A DNA stretch of 54,139 bases from NCBI GenBank assembly GCA_022510705.1, contig JAFLSX010000011.1, positions 1 through 54,139 of the forward strand, given 5' to 3'. Positions within the stretch are counted from its first letter, which is position 1; each line of letters opens with the position of its first letter. The notes beneath the pieces were generated by a model, which saw nothing but the letters and a program-made list of their open reading frames with translations, searched no databases and had not been told where the DNA came from. Both the position numbers and the translations under genes were made by a program. Of the stretch, positions 18,308-27,275 are shown piece after piece. Source of the stretch: Lachnospiraceae bacterium. Its GTDB lineage: Bacteria > Bacillota > Clostridia > Lachnospirales > Lachnospiraceae.

Positions 18308-19006
18308 CTAAATCTTGAAGCGATATCCGACGCCCCAAATGGTTTCAATATACTGGGGTTTCGCAGTATCGTATTCTATTTTCTCCCGGATCTTTTTGAT
18401 ATGAACGGTTACGGTAGCAATATCTCCGATAGAATCCATATCCCAGATTTCCCTAAACAGTTCTTCTTTGGTAAAAACGTGATTGGGATTCTCCGCCAGG
18501 AAAGTGAGCAGATCAAATTCCTTGGTGGTGAATGTTCTCTCCTCTCCGTCCACATACACCCGTCTAGCAGTCTTATCAATCCGGATACCCCGGATCTCCA
18601 CAATGTCATTCCTGGACTTTGCAGCGGTTCCCACCAGTCTGTCATAACGCGCCATATGCGCTTTGACTCTTGCTACCAGCTCACTGGGGCTGAAAGGCTT
18701 CGTCATGTAATCATCGGCACCCAGTCCCAATCCACGGATTTTATCAATATCGTCCTTCTTTGCAGAAACCATGATAATGGGAATATCCTTTTCTTCCCGG
18801 ATTTTCTTGCAGACTTCAAATCCGTCCATACCCGGCAGCATTAAATCCAATACGACCAGGTCAAACTGTCCCTGCAGCGCTGCCTCCAGACCTTCGTTTC
18901 CGGTATTCTTGATTTCCACTTCAAAACCACTGAGTTCCAGATAATCTTTTTCCAGATCGGCAATTTCTTCTTCATCCTCAATAATCAAGATCTTACTCAT
19001 AATCAT
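18308..19006 (-). CDS. OmpR-family response regulator
   Basis: Receiver LIIEDEEEI...DLVVLDLMLPGMDGFEV...VSAKKDD plus winged-helix output. Confidence 0.93.
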   Translation of the reverse strand: MIMSKILIIEDEEEIADLEKDYLELSGFEVEIKNTGNEGLEAALQGQFDLVVLDLMLPGMDGFEVCKKIREEKDIPIIMVSAKKDDIDKIRGLGLGADDYMTKPFSPSELVARVKAHMARYDRLVGTAAKSRNDIVEIRGIRIDKTARRVYVDGEERTFTTKEFDLLTFLAENPNHVFTKEELFREIWDMDSIGDIATVTVHIKKIREKIEYDTAKPQYIETIWGVGYRFKI

Positions 19007-19019
19007 CTACCTCCACTCA

Positions 19020-20513
19020 TTATAACTCCATGCTTCGATTCAGCTCTTTATATTTTCTGATCACAAAATGCATACATGTGCCTTCCTCTTCCTTACTGGT
19101 GGCCCAGATATAGCCTCCATGGTCCTCCACAATCTTCTTGACAATGGAAAGCCCAATGCCGTTTCCACCCGTAGAGGAGTTGCGGGAAGCGTCCGTCCGA
19201 TAAAACCGCTCAAATATGTTGGATAAATCCTTGGCGGCAATTCCTTTGCCGTTGTCCTCAATTTCAATGCGGATGGCATCTACTTCATCCAAAATACGAA
19301 TGTCGATAATACCCTTTGCCTTGTCCATATATTTGATGCTGTTGCTGATGATATTGCTGATGACCCGCTTCATCTGCTCCGGATCCGCAATGATCACGGT
19401 ATCCGGCGACACCAGATTGGAGTAATTTAATTCAATATTCTTGGACTCTAGTTCCAATCCCACCTCTTCCACACAGTCACCGAAATAATCGGCTACATTG
19501 ATCCGGTGGAAATGATAGGGAATACGGTTGTTGTCAATTCCCGAATAAATGGTCAGCTCATTGATGAGTCTGTCCATATCGTTGGCTTTATTGTAAACGG
19601 TTTTAATGTACTTATCCATCTTCTCCGGTGTGTCCGCCACACCGTCCATGATACCTTCTACATACCCTTTAATAGCAGTGATCGGCGTCTTCAGATCATG
19701 GGAGATATTACTGATAAGCTCTCTGTTCTGGTTCTCCTGCTGCAATTTTTCTTCTGCAGACTCTTTTAGGCGCAGCCGCATATCTTCATAGTTGCGGTAC
19801 AGATCCCCGATCTCTCCCTTGGAATCATTGGAGAGCCTATAGTCAAAATTGCCATCCTTTATCTTACGCATGGCGATATTCAGTTGATTGATCGGATCAA
19901 ATACACCTCTGTGTATCCAGAGAGTCAGCAGAAAACTGGTGAAAACCAAGACTGCCACAATTGCCACTACCATATCGACTAACAGCCTGCGGGAAATCAG
20001 GCTGTTTACCCGCGTAATAATAAAGAGACTGCCCTGCGTGCCGTCCGAGAAAACAAAATCCAACTGCTTTACATATTTTTGAAGTTCGCTGAAATAATAA
20101 CCGGTCCTGCTTTCCGTTCCGTTCTGCCCATATGGGGGTAGTCTGTCCCATATCTGCTCCGTTGCATAACTGTTGCCGGTATAAAAAATTTCTCCACCTT
20201 TTCTGACCAAAATATATGAGGTCTTTTTATTGATACTGTCAGCAACACTCTCCAGGTACTCCGTATCTTCAAACGCGGCCGGATTTGCCTCTAACTGGAG
20301 CAGCAATTTCTCATAGAGCGCCTGTGTCTGGGCTCCTACCGTTTCCATGCTCTCCGACATGGTAGAATAGTCAATCTCGTTAAAGCCATTCAGTCTCTGA
20401 CTCCGCATCAGGAAAGTGCCTATGATCAAAAAGGCCGCCACCGTTAGCACCAGCGGTATAATGACAATGATAGCAAAGGTTACCCACAGCCTTGTCCTGA
20501 ATTTCATATCCAC
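19020..20513 (-). CDS. Membrane sensor histidine kinase (HAMP)
   Basis: Two TM, HAMP, ISNISHDLKTPITAIKGYVEG, GGNGIGLSIVKKIVE. Confidence 0.93.
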   Translation of the reverse strand: MDMKFRTRLWVTFAIIVIIPLVLTVAAFLIIGTFLMRSQRLNGFNEIDYSTMSESMETVGAQTQALYEKLLLQLEANPAAFEDTEYLESVADSINKKTSYILVRKGGEIFYTGNSYATEQIWDRLPPYGQNGTESRTGYYFSELQKYVKQLDFVFSDGTQGSLFIITRVNSLISRRLLVDMVVAIVAVLVFTSFLLTLWIHRGVFDPINQLNIAMRKIKDGNFDYRLSNDSKGEIGDLYRNYEDMRLRLKESAEEKLQQENQNRELISNISHDLKTPITAIKGYVEGIMDGVADTPEKMDKYIKTVYNKANDMDRLINELTIYSGIDNNRIPYHFHRINVADYFGDCVEEVGLELESKNIELNYSNLVSPDTVIIADPEQMKRVISNIISNSIKYMDKAKGIIDIRILDEVDAIRIEIEDNGKGIAAKDLSNIFERFYRTDASRNSSTGGNGIGLSIVKKIVEDHGGYIWATSKEEEGTCMHFVIRKYKELNRSMEL

Positions 20514-20601
20514 CCTCCACTTTTCTTCTGTTCTGATTATACCATTCTTTTATCCAAAAGGAAATTAACTGGAAAGAAGAATATCCTAAAAAAAGTATAA
20601 A

Positions 20602-20653
20602 CCAATTGACAATTGGATAAATTTTTTTATAATAAAATTAGTAATTATTACTA
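20602..20653 (+). promoter_or_regulatory. perR promoter with two 7-1-7 palindromic operators
   Basis: TTGACA(20606)-16 bp-TATAAT(20628); CCAATTG-A-CAATTGG at 20602-20616 and TAGTAAT-T-ATTACTA at 20639-20653. Confidence 0.7.
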
Positions 20654-20670
20654 TTTTGAAAGGAGGAAAC

Positions 20671-21078
20671 ATGGCTACCAAGTACAGTAGACAAAGAGAA
20701 GAGATCAAGGCTTATCTCTGCTCCCGTACAGATCACCCCACCGCAGATAATGTCTATACTGCTATACGTAAGAAGCTTCCCAATATCAGTTTGGGAACTG
20801 TCTACCGCAATCTTACTCTTTTGGCAGAGCAGGGGGAAATCGTACGTCTGCATCTTGGAGATGGAATCGATCATTTTGACCATGATACTTCTTTACATTA
20901 TCATTTTGTTTGTAAGCAATGCGGTAGTATTACGGACTTCCCTCTGGCATATGGCAATTTCCCGTCTGATATTTCCGATGCGGATTTTACCGGAAAAATA
21001 GAGGGACATGTAACCTACTTTTACGGTACCTGCGCCCACTGCTTACAAAACACAACACAGAAAGGACTCACTCTATGA
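20671..21078 (+). CDS. perR: Fur-family regulator, PerR-like
   Basis: MATKYSRQREEIKAYL, LGTVYRNLTLLAEQG, HDTSLHYHFVCKQCG, C-terminal CAHC; AGGAGG upstream of ATG 20671. Confidence 0.85.
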   Translation: MATKYSRQREEIKAYLCSRTDHPTADNVYTAIRKKLPNISLGTVYRNLTLLAEQGEIVRLHLGDGIDHFDHDTSLHYHFVCKQCGSITDFPLAYGNFPSDISDADFTGKIEGHVTYFYGTCAHCLQNTTQKGLTL

Positions 21079-21698
21079 ACAAAAAAGCAATGTATAATCT
21101 TACTTATGGTTTATTTGTTCTTACTGCAAATTTGGACGGTAAGGACAACGGCTGTATCATCAATACCGCCGGCCAGGTTACTTCAGAGCCTAACCGTATC
21201 AGTATTGCGGTCAACAAGGCAAATTATACTCATGATATCATTCAAAAAACAGGCATTTTCAATGTTTCCATTATTAGTGAAGCGGCAAGTTTTGACCTTT
21301 TTAAACGCTTTGGTTTTCAGTCCGGCAAAGATGCCGATAAGTTTGAAGGACTGGAAGGCTGGGGACGTGCCGAAAACGGCGTAGCATATATTGCGATAGG
21401 TACCAATGCCTATATCTCCGCCAAGGTAGTTTCCTCTCAGGATTTAGGCACCCACACCCTGTTTATTGCAGAGGTAACGGATATGGAGGTCCTTAGCAGC
21501 GTACCTTCCACAACCTATGCCTACTATCAGGAACATATCAAACCCAAGCCCCAGGCAGCAGATACTTCCCAAAGCGGCAAAACCGTTTGGCGCTGCACCG
21601 TCTGCGGTTACGAATATGAAGGCGAGGAGCTGCCGGCAGATTTTATCTGCCCTCTGTGCAAACATCCTGCTTCCGATTTTGAAAAGGTAGTAAAATAA
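21075..21698 (+). CDS. Flavin reductase-rubredoxin fusion (high-molecular-weight rubredoxin type)
   Basis: FMN-binding split-barrel N-terminus plus WRCTVCGYEYEGEELPADFICPLCKHPASDFEKV rubredoxin; ATGA overlap with perR. Confidence 0.9.
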   Translation: MNKKAMYNLTYGLFVLTANLDGKDNGCIINTAGQVTSEPNRISIAVNKANYTHDIIQKTGIFNVSIISEAASFDLFKRFGFQSGKDADKFEGLEGWGRAENGVAYIAIGTNAYISAKVVSSQDLGTHTLFIAEVTDMEVLSSVPSTTYAYYQEHIKPKPQAADTSQSGKTVWRCTVCGYEYEGEELPADFICPLCKHPASDFEKVVK

Positions 21699-21705
21699 AA
21701 GATAA

Positions 21706-21739
21706 GCCCATCTACCGACACGCATGTCAGTAGATGGGC
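21706..21739. terminator. Terminator between convergent genes
   Basis: GCCCATCTAC...GTAGATGGGC 10-bp stem. Confidence 0.7.
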
Positions 21740-21753
21740 CTATTTATTTCTCG

Positions 21754-22965
21754 TTAATATTCCACGCCTTCTCTGGCGGCAACCCCTTTTTCAAAAGGAT
21801 GCCGGATGCATTTCATTTCTGTGATATAATCGGCTTGCTCTAACAGAAAATCTGCAGGATCACGACCGGTACAAACGACTTCCGCCCTTCCTTTGGCGTT
21901 TTGTAGAAAGCTCTGTAATTTTTCAATATCTATCAGTCCCCAATTCCAAGGGTAAGTGATCTCGTCCAGTACCGCAAGTCCGCAGTTCCCGTCATTAACC
22001 CTCGCTGTGAGTTCTTCCAGAATGGCATTATGAATATCCGTAAGTTCCGCCTTTTGCAATTCCGTCATCTCTTCATAAAAAGGAAAATTTTTTTCACTTC
22101 TTAAGATCGTTACTTGTTCTAATTGAGAAAGTGTTACCACCTCTCCGCTTCTGCCGCCTTTCATGAATTGTGCAAAGACCACCTTTTCTCCTGCCGCTGC
22201 CGCACGCAGCGCCAGACCTGCCGCGGCAGTGGTTTTGCCCTTACCGTCCCCACAATAGATATGCATTAGTCCTTTTTTACCAAAAATGCGCTGATAACCA
22301 TAGGTGTTTATTGCCGTACTAAAGGGCAGTTTCCTGCCAAATGATATCTCTTCCTCTGCCTGCGCGCTTTCCGTTACAGTTTCATCTCTAAGGATGCAGG
22401 ATGTGTTTTTGCAGTTTTGACATATATGACAGGAGGCATTTTCCCTACCCTCCTGCATAGGAATCATCGGCAGTAAAAATACTACGCTCTTTTTAGGCTG
22501 CAAGACATACTGCGCATTAAAGGTAATCGGTATTCCTTCAAAATCCATGTACAACTTTTCCATCAGTTCCAGCGGATAGGTATCTCCCAGAAAGTCAATT
22601 TTTTCTGCCCATTTCCCGCGCTCTGCCTGCAGCTGTCTGACACATTCCTGATATGCCATAAACAGCAGTTCAGAAGCCAGACATTCGATCATATATCCTT
22701 CTGTCACGGCCTCCTTTTCCAGACAAATCTCCTGCAATGCATCCACACCATTTCCCAGGCTCAAAAAAACTACTGCATAGTCTTCATAAGATACAGGAGC
22801 CTCTTCCCGTTTCCAAATATAATAGGCTCTGGGTTGTATTAATGACTGCAGAACCCGGGAGAGTGCCGACAGTTGAGCAAAATCCGATTCCTTAAAATGA
22901 TATCTGTGTAACAGCCTTTTTAAATTTTCCTCATTCAGTTGTATCTCCAGGCCGATCGTCTGCAC
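21754..22965 (-). CDS. CobA/CobO-type corrinoid adenosyltransferase with N-terminal MetH-activation-like, Cys-rich-ended domain
   Basis: C-terminus GLMHIYCGDGKGKTTAAAGLALRAAAAGEKVVFAQFMKG...DEITYPWNWGLID; N-terminal ~200 aa ending CHICQNCKNTSC. Confidence 0.8.
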   Translation of the reverse strand: MQTIGLEIQLNEENLKRLLHRYHFKESDFAQLSALSRVLQSLIQPRAYYIWKREEAPVSYEDYAVVFLSLGNGVDALQEICLEKEAVTEGYMIECLASELLFMAYQECVRQLQAERGKWAEKIDFLGDTYPLELMEKLYMDFEGIPITFNAQYVLQPKKSVVFLLPMIPMQEGRENASCHICQNCKNTSCILRDETVTESAQAEEEISFGRKLPFSTAINTYGYQRIFGKKGLMHIYCGDGKGKTTAAAGLALRAAAAGEKVVFAQFMKGGRSGEVVTLSQLEQVTILRSEKNFPFYEEMTELQKAELTDIHNAILEELTARVNDGNCGLAVLDEITYPWNWGLIDIEKLQSFLQNAKGRAEVVCTGRDPADFLLEQADYITEMKCIRHPFEKGVAAREGVEY

Positions 22966-22983
22966 TTCTTACATCCTTTCCTT

Positions 22984-23961
22984 TTACACTTCCTGATCGC
23001 AGGGATAGACTAGCCCCCACTCTGCCCGCAGCCCATCCATCAGCCGCATGATGCGCAGTATTTCACTGTGGGGCATTTCTTCACACTCGGTCTTGCCCTC
23101 CCGTATGGCTTTCATGCAGGAAAGCACCTCATACTCGAAACCGTTGATCTGTTCCGGTACTTTCAAGCAATCCGTCATACGGTAGTGTAGATCAAAGACA
23201 CGAATTTCCTCACCGTTATTGATATTGACAAATTCTATATAGCCCTTATCCCCGTAAATCATACCGCTGCGGTCTGTCAGTGCCCGCATATTACTGTGCA
23301 GCAATGCTGTTTTTCCGGAAGAAAAAGTGAGGGTGATGCTGTTTTGCCAGTCCACGCCCGCAGGGGATAGGACTGCTGCGGAACTGACTGTCTTTATTTC
23401 CTCCGGAATAGCCATCAGAGCAAAATTAATGGGATAGACACCCAAATCCAAAAGTGCGCCTCCCGCAAGTTCAGGCTTTTCCAGCCTTTCTATACCGGTC
23501 AATACATAGCCCAAATTGGCGGTCAGCGAGCTTACTTCGCCGATCACTCCGTCCGCCAGCAGCTTCTCAAGCATAAATCTACTGGGCATATATCTGGTCC
23601 AAATGGCCTCTGCGATGAGCAATCCCTTTTCCTCTGCCAGACGTATCAGTTCCTCCGCCTGCTTTGCGTTTACGGTAAAAGGCTTCTCTACCAGTACATG
23701 CTTTCCATGCTCCAGACACATTTTTGCATATGCATAGTGAAGGGAATGCGGTGGGGCGACATAGATAAGTTCCACAGCTCCATCCTCCAGCATGGCTTCG
23801 TAAGAGCCGTAGGCTTTTTCAAATTTCCACTTGTTTGCAAAATCCTGTGCTTTGGCTATGTCCCTGGACGCTACCGCATATTTTTCCAGGTCCGGTATTC
23901 CCGATACCGCCTCTGCCATTTTGTGGGCAATTTTACCCGGTGCCAGAATCCCAAATTTCAT
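22984..23961 (-). CDS. Gfo/Idh/MocA family oxidoreductase
   Basis: FGILAPGKIAHKMAEAV, YVAPPHSLHYAYAKMCLEHGKHVLVEKPFTVNAKQAEELI. Confidence 0.9.
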   Translation of the reverse strand: MKFGILAPGKIAHKMAEAVSGIPDLEKYAVASRDIAKAQDFANKWKFEKAYGSYEAMLEDGAVELIYVAPPHSLHYAYAKMCLEHGKHVLVEKPFTVNAKQAEELIRLAEEKGLLIAEAIWTRYMPSRFMLEKLLADGVIGEVSSLTANLGYVLTGIERLEKPELAGGALLDLGVYPINFALMAIPEEIKTVSSAAVLSPAGVDWQNSITLTFSSGKTALLHSNMRALTDRSGMIYGDKGYIEFVNINNGEEIRVFDLHYRMTDCLKVPEQINGFEYEVLSCMKAIREGKTECEEMPHSEILRIMRLMDGLRAEWGLVYPCDQEV

Positions 23962-24587
23962 GACTCTTCTACCTCCTCATCTTCCTGCTTGATCAAATGT
24001 GCCATCACAAACTGCATCATGGGGCCCAGTACCACCACACAGATTACCGTACCGATACCAACCACGCCGCCACATAGAAATCCCAATACCAGATAAAATG
24101 CGTCTATGCAGACTCTCACAATTCCGTAGGGCTTTTTCAGCCGTTTGGATACCGCCAGATAGAGCGCATCATTGGGTGCTACCCCGATTCCTGCAGATTT
24201 TAAAAGCGGAAAGCCAATGGAGACCACTAAACAGGTAAGCATAAATTCTACAAATATAAGTACCGGATGGGGATTTTTCGGCAAAATAAAATCCACCACC
24301 CTCGTCATCCCGTTTAAGATGAGTCCTGCAAATGCCACCGACAGTACCATACCTATATGGAATTGCGTTCTGTCCAGCCAGAACACAATCAATAACAATA
24401 CAAAAGTCAAAATGAGATTGGCGGCTCCCACACTAATGTGCAGTACCTTGGATAGTCCCTGCATAAATACGGTGAAGGAATCGGAGCCGATGTTAATCTG
24501 CAAAAAGGAGGCCACTGCCAACTGGATGATCGCCAGTCCCACAAAAAATTTCACAAGTCTTTTTATGGTGATTCTCTGTCTTTTCAT
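23958..24587 (-). CDS. YczE/YitT-like integral membrane protein
   Basis: Multiple TM segments, GIGVAPNDALYLAVSKRL motif; 4-bp overlap with downstream oxidoreductase. Confidence 0.75.
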   Translation of the reverse strand: MKRQRITIKRLVKFFVGLAIIQLAVASFLQINIGSDSFTVFMQGLSKVLHISVGAANLILTFVLLLIVFWLDRTQFHIGMVLSVAFAGLILNGMTRVVDFILPKNPHPVLIFVEFMLTCLVVSIGFPLLKSAGIGVAPNDALYLAVSKRLKKPYGIVRVCIDAFYLVLGFLCGGVVGIGTVICVVVLGPMMQFVMAHLIKQEDEEVEES

Positions 24588-24809
24588 TCTACCGACGCCC
24601 TTCCGCCTGAATTTCTCCTGTTTCCTTCTAAGCATAAGCCGTTTTTTCCTTATTTTCAAGGCTTAGATTTGACTTTGTGTATTTTCCATTCTATGGTGCT
24701 GTTTCAGCCCCCAATTTTCTTGACTTTTTCCCTTAAATCCGCTACTCTATTGGTTGGGTACGGTTGTTTGTACAACCGCCCCTATCATACTTTAGAAAGG
24801 ATATAAGCT

Positions 24810-25289
24810 ATGGAGAAAATCACAAGCTTTACCATTGATCATATCAAACTTCAACCCGGTGTCTATGTTTCCCGAAAAGACAAGGCCGGCGCGGAGACCA
24901 TTACTACCTTTGATCTGCGTATGACCAGTCCCAACGAGGAACCCGTTATGAATACGGCGGAAGTGCACACTATCGAGCACTTGGGCGCCACTTTTTTGAG
25001 AAACCATCCCGTCTATAAAGAGAAGACTCTCTATTTCGGCCCCATGGGCTGCCGTACCGGCTTTTATCTGCTTTTGACAGGGGACTATGCTTCTAAGGAT
25101 ATTGTCCCCCTGATGATCGAGATGTTTGAATTTATCCGTGACTATAAAGACGAGGTCCCCGGGGCCTCCCCCATGGACTGCGGCAACTATCTGGATATGA
25201 ATCTGCGTATGGCTAATTATCTGGCCAAAAAATATTTGGATCAGGTTTTATACCATATTGATGATAGCCGTTTGATTTATCCCGAATAA
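24810..25289 (+). CDS. luxS: S-ribosylhomocysteine lyase
   Basis: FDLRMTSPNEE, HTIEHLGATFLRNH, YFGPMGCRTGFYLLL. Confidence 0.96.
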   Translation: MEKITSFTIDHIKLQPGVYVSRKDKAGAETITTFDLRMTSPNEEPVMNTAEVHTIEHLGATFLRNHPVYKEKTLYFGPMGCRTGFYLLLTGDYASKDIVPLMIEMFEFIRDYKDEVPGASPMDCGNYLDMNLRMANYLAKKYLDQVLYHIDDSRLIYPE

Positions 25290-25334
25290 TATCGGAACAG
25301 GGAAGAAAGCTGTAAAGAGAAAGGATGCTATGAG

Positions 25335-26033
25335 ATGAAAAGAGTTGGAATTATCGGCGCCATGGATTTAGAGGTAGAGCAGTTAAAGAGCCAAATGACG
25401 CTGGAGCGCGTTGTCACCAAAGCCTCCATGGATTTTTGTGTAGGACGCTTGAATGAAACTGAAGTTGTTATCGTACGATGCGGCATCGGTAAAGTCAATG
25501 CTGCTCTCTGCGTACAGATTCTGGCGGATTTATTTGAAGTTACCCATATTATCAATACCGGAGTGGCCGGCTCCTTAAATGCTGCTTTGGACATTGGAGA
25601 TATACTGGTTTCCAAAGACGCTCTTCATCATGACATAGATGTCACAATTTTTGGTTATCAGCCGGGCGAAGTGCCCCAGATGGGCTTTCGTGAATTTAAA
25701 GCGGATGATGACATGATTGATGCTGCTGTAACTACCTGCAAAAAAGTAAATCCCAACCTGCAAGTACGGGTGGGAAGAGTGGTGAGCGGTGATCAGTTTA
25801 TTTCCGACAAAGAAGTGAAGCAGCGTCTTATCACCGTCTTTGAGGGAGACTGTGCCGAGATGGAGGGGGCTTCCATTGCCCACGCCGCATATTTAAACGA
25901 TATTCCCTTTGTCATTATTAGAGCCATCTCAGATAAGGCTGACGACAGTGCAGAAATGGACTACCCCACCTTTGAAAAAGCGGCCGCCGCACATTCTGCC
26001 GCACTGGTAGCGCATATGCTTACATTGCTTTAA
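25335..26033 (+). CDS. mtnN: 5'-methylthioadenosine/S-adenosylhomocysteine nucleosidase
   Basis: MKRVGIIGAMDLEVEQL, VVRCGIGKVNAALC, MEGASIAHAAYLNDIPFVIIRAISDKAD; adjacent to luxS. Confidence 0.95.
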   Translation: MKRVGIIGAMDLEVEQLKSQMTLERVVTKASMDFCVGRLNETEVVIVRCGIGKVNAALCVQILADLFEVTHIINTGVAGSLNAALDIGDILVSKDALHHDIDVTIFGYQPGEVPQMGFREFKADDDMIDAAVTTCKKVNPNLQVRVGRVVSGDQFISDKEVKQRLITVFEGDCAEMEGASIAHAAYLNDIPFVIIRAISDKADDSAEMDYPTFEKAAAAHSAALVAHMLTLL

Positions 26034-26058
26034 CCAAACAGAAAAAGGAGGATTTATT

Positions 26059-27255
26059 ATGCCTAAGTTAAATGAAAACTATCTAAACTTAAAGGAAAGT
26101 TATCTTTTCTCCGAAATTGCGCACCGTGTAGCAGCGTATACCGAAGCCAATCCTGACAAAAAGGTGATTCGTTTAGGGATAGGTGACGTCACCCGCCCCA
26201 TCGGCAGTAATGTGATTGACGCGCTCCACGAAGGCGTGGACGCACAGGCTGCTTCCGAAACATTCAAAGGTTACGGCCCTGAGCAGGGCTATGATTTCCT
26301 GCGAAATGCTATTGTAGAATACTATGCACATGGCGGTGTTACTATTGACGCAAAGGAAGTCTTTGTTTCTGACGGTGCAAAGAGTGACACCGGAAATATT
26401 ACAGATTTATTTGCACAGGATAATGTCATTCTGATTCCCGACCCTGTGTATCCCGTGTATGTTGACACGAATGTCATGAATGGCAGAAAAGTTACTTACA
26501 TAAATGCAACAGCAGAAAATAATTTCCTTCCTATGCCGGATAAGAGCGTACATGCGGACATCATTTATATCTGCTCTCCCAACAATCCCACCGGCGCTGC
26601 TTACAATAAAGAGCAGTTAAAGGAATGGGTGGACTACGCCTTAGCGAACGACGCTATTATTCTCTATGATTCCGCTTATGAATGCTTTATTACCGACGAG
26701 AGTCTGCCCCGCAGTATCTTTGCTATTGAGGGAGCCAAGAAATGTGCGATTGAATTCTGCTCCTTAAGTAAAACAGCAGGCTTTACCGGTACCCGCTGCG
26801 GTTATACCGTAGTGCCTCTGGAGTTGAAATTTGCTGCTTCCGACGGCAGAGAATTATCCTTAAATGCAATGTGGAACCGCAGACAGACTACGAAGTTTAA
26901 CGGTGTTTCCTATATTGTACAGAAGGGCGCCGCACAGGTCTTCTCTGAGGAAGGTATGGCTCAGTGCCGTGATAATATTAAATACTATCAGGAAAACGCC
27001 CGCATCATTGCAGCGACCATGGAGAAGAAAGGCATCCGTTACTTTGGTGGTATCAATTCTCCCTATATCTGGTTTGAATGTCCCATGGGCATGGAATCCT
27101 GGGAATTCTTTGACTTCATGTTAAATAAGATCCAGGTTGTGGGAACTCCCGGCGCCGGCTTCGGAAACAACGGCAAGAACTTCTTCCGTTTGACCGCCTT
27201 TGGCACCAAGGAGAATACGATAGAAGCAATGGAGCGGTTTGAGACACTATTTTAA
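26059..27255 (+). CDS. dapL: LL-diaminopimelate aminotransferase
   Basis: KVIRLGIGDVTRPIG, YGPEQGYDFLRNAI, CSLSKTAGFTGTRCGYTVVP. Confidence 0.95.
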   Translation: MPKLNENYLNLKESYLFSEIAHRVAAYTEANPDKKVIRLGIGDVTRPIGSNVIDALHEGVDAQAASETFKGYGPEQGYDFLRNAIVEYYAHGGVTIDAKEVFVSDGAKSDTGNITDLFAQDNVILIPDPVYPVYVDTNVMNGRKVTYINATAENNFLPMPDKSVHADIIYICSPNNPTGAAYNKEQLKEWVDYALANDAIILYDSAYECFITDESLPRSIFAIEGAKKCAIEFCSLSKTAGFTGTRCGYTVVPLELKFAASDGRELSLNAMWNRRQTTKFNGVSYIVQKGAAQVFSEEGMAQCRDNIKYYQENARIIAATMEKKGIRYFGGINSPYIWFECPMGMESWEFFDFMLNKIQVVGTPGAGFGNNGKNFFRLTAFGTKENTIEAMERFETLF

Positions 27256-27275
27256 GTAAATAAGGGGTAAATATC

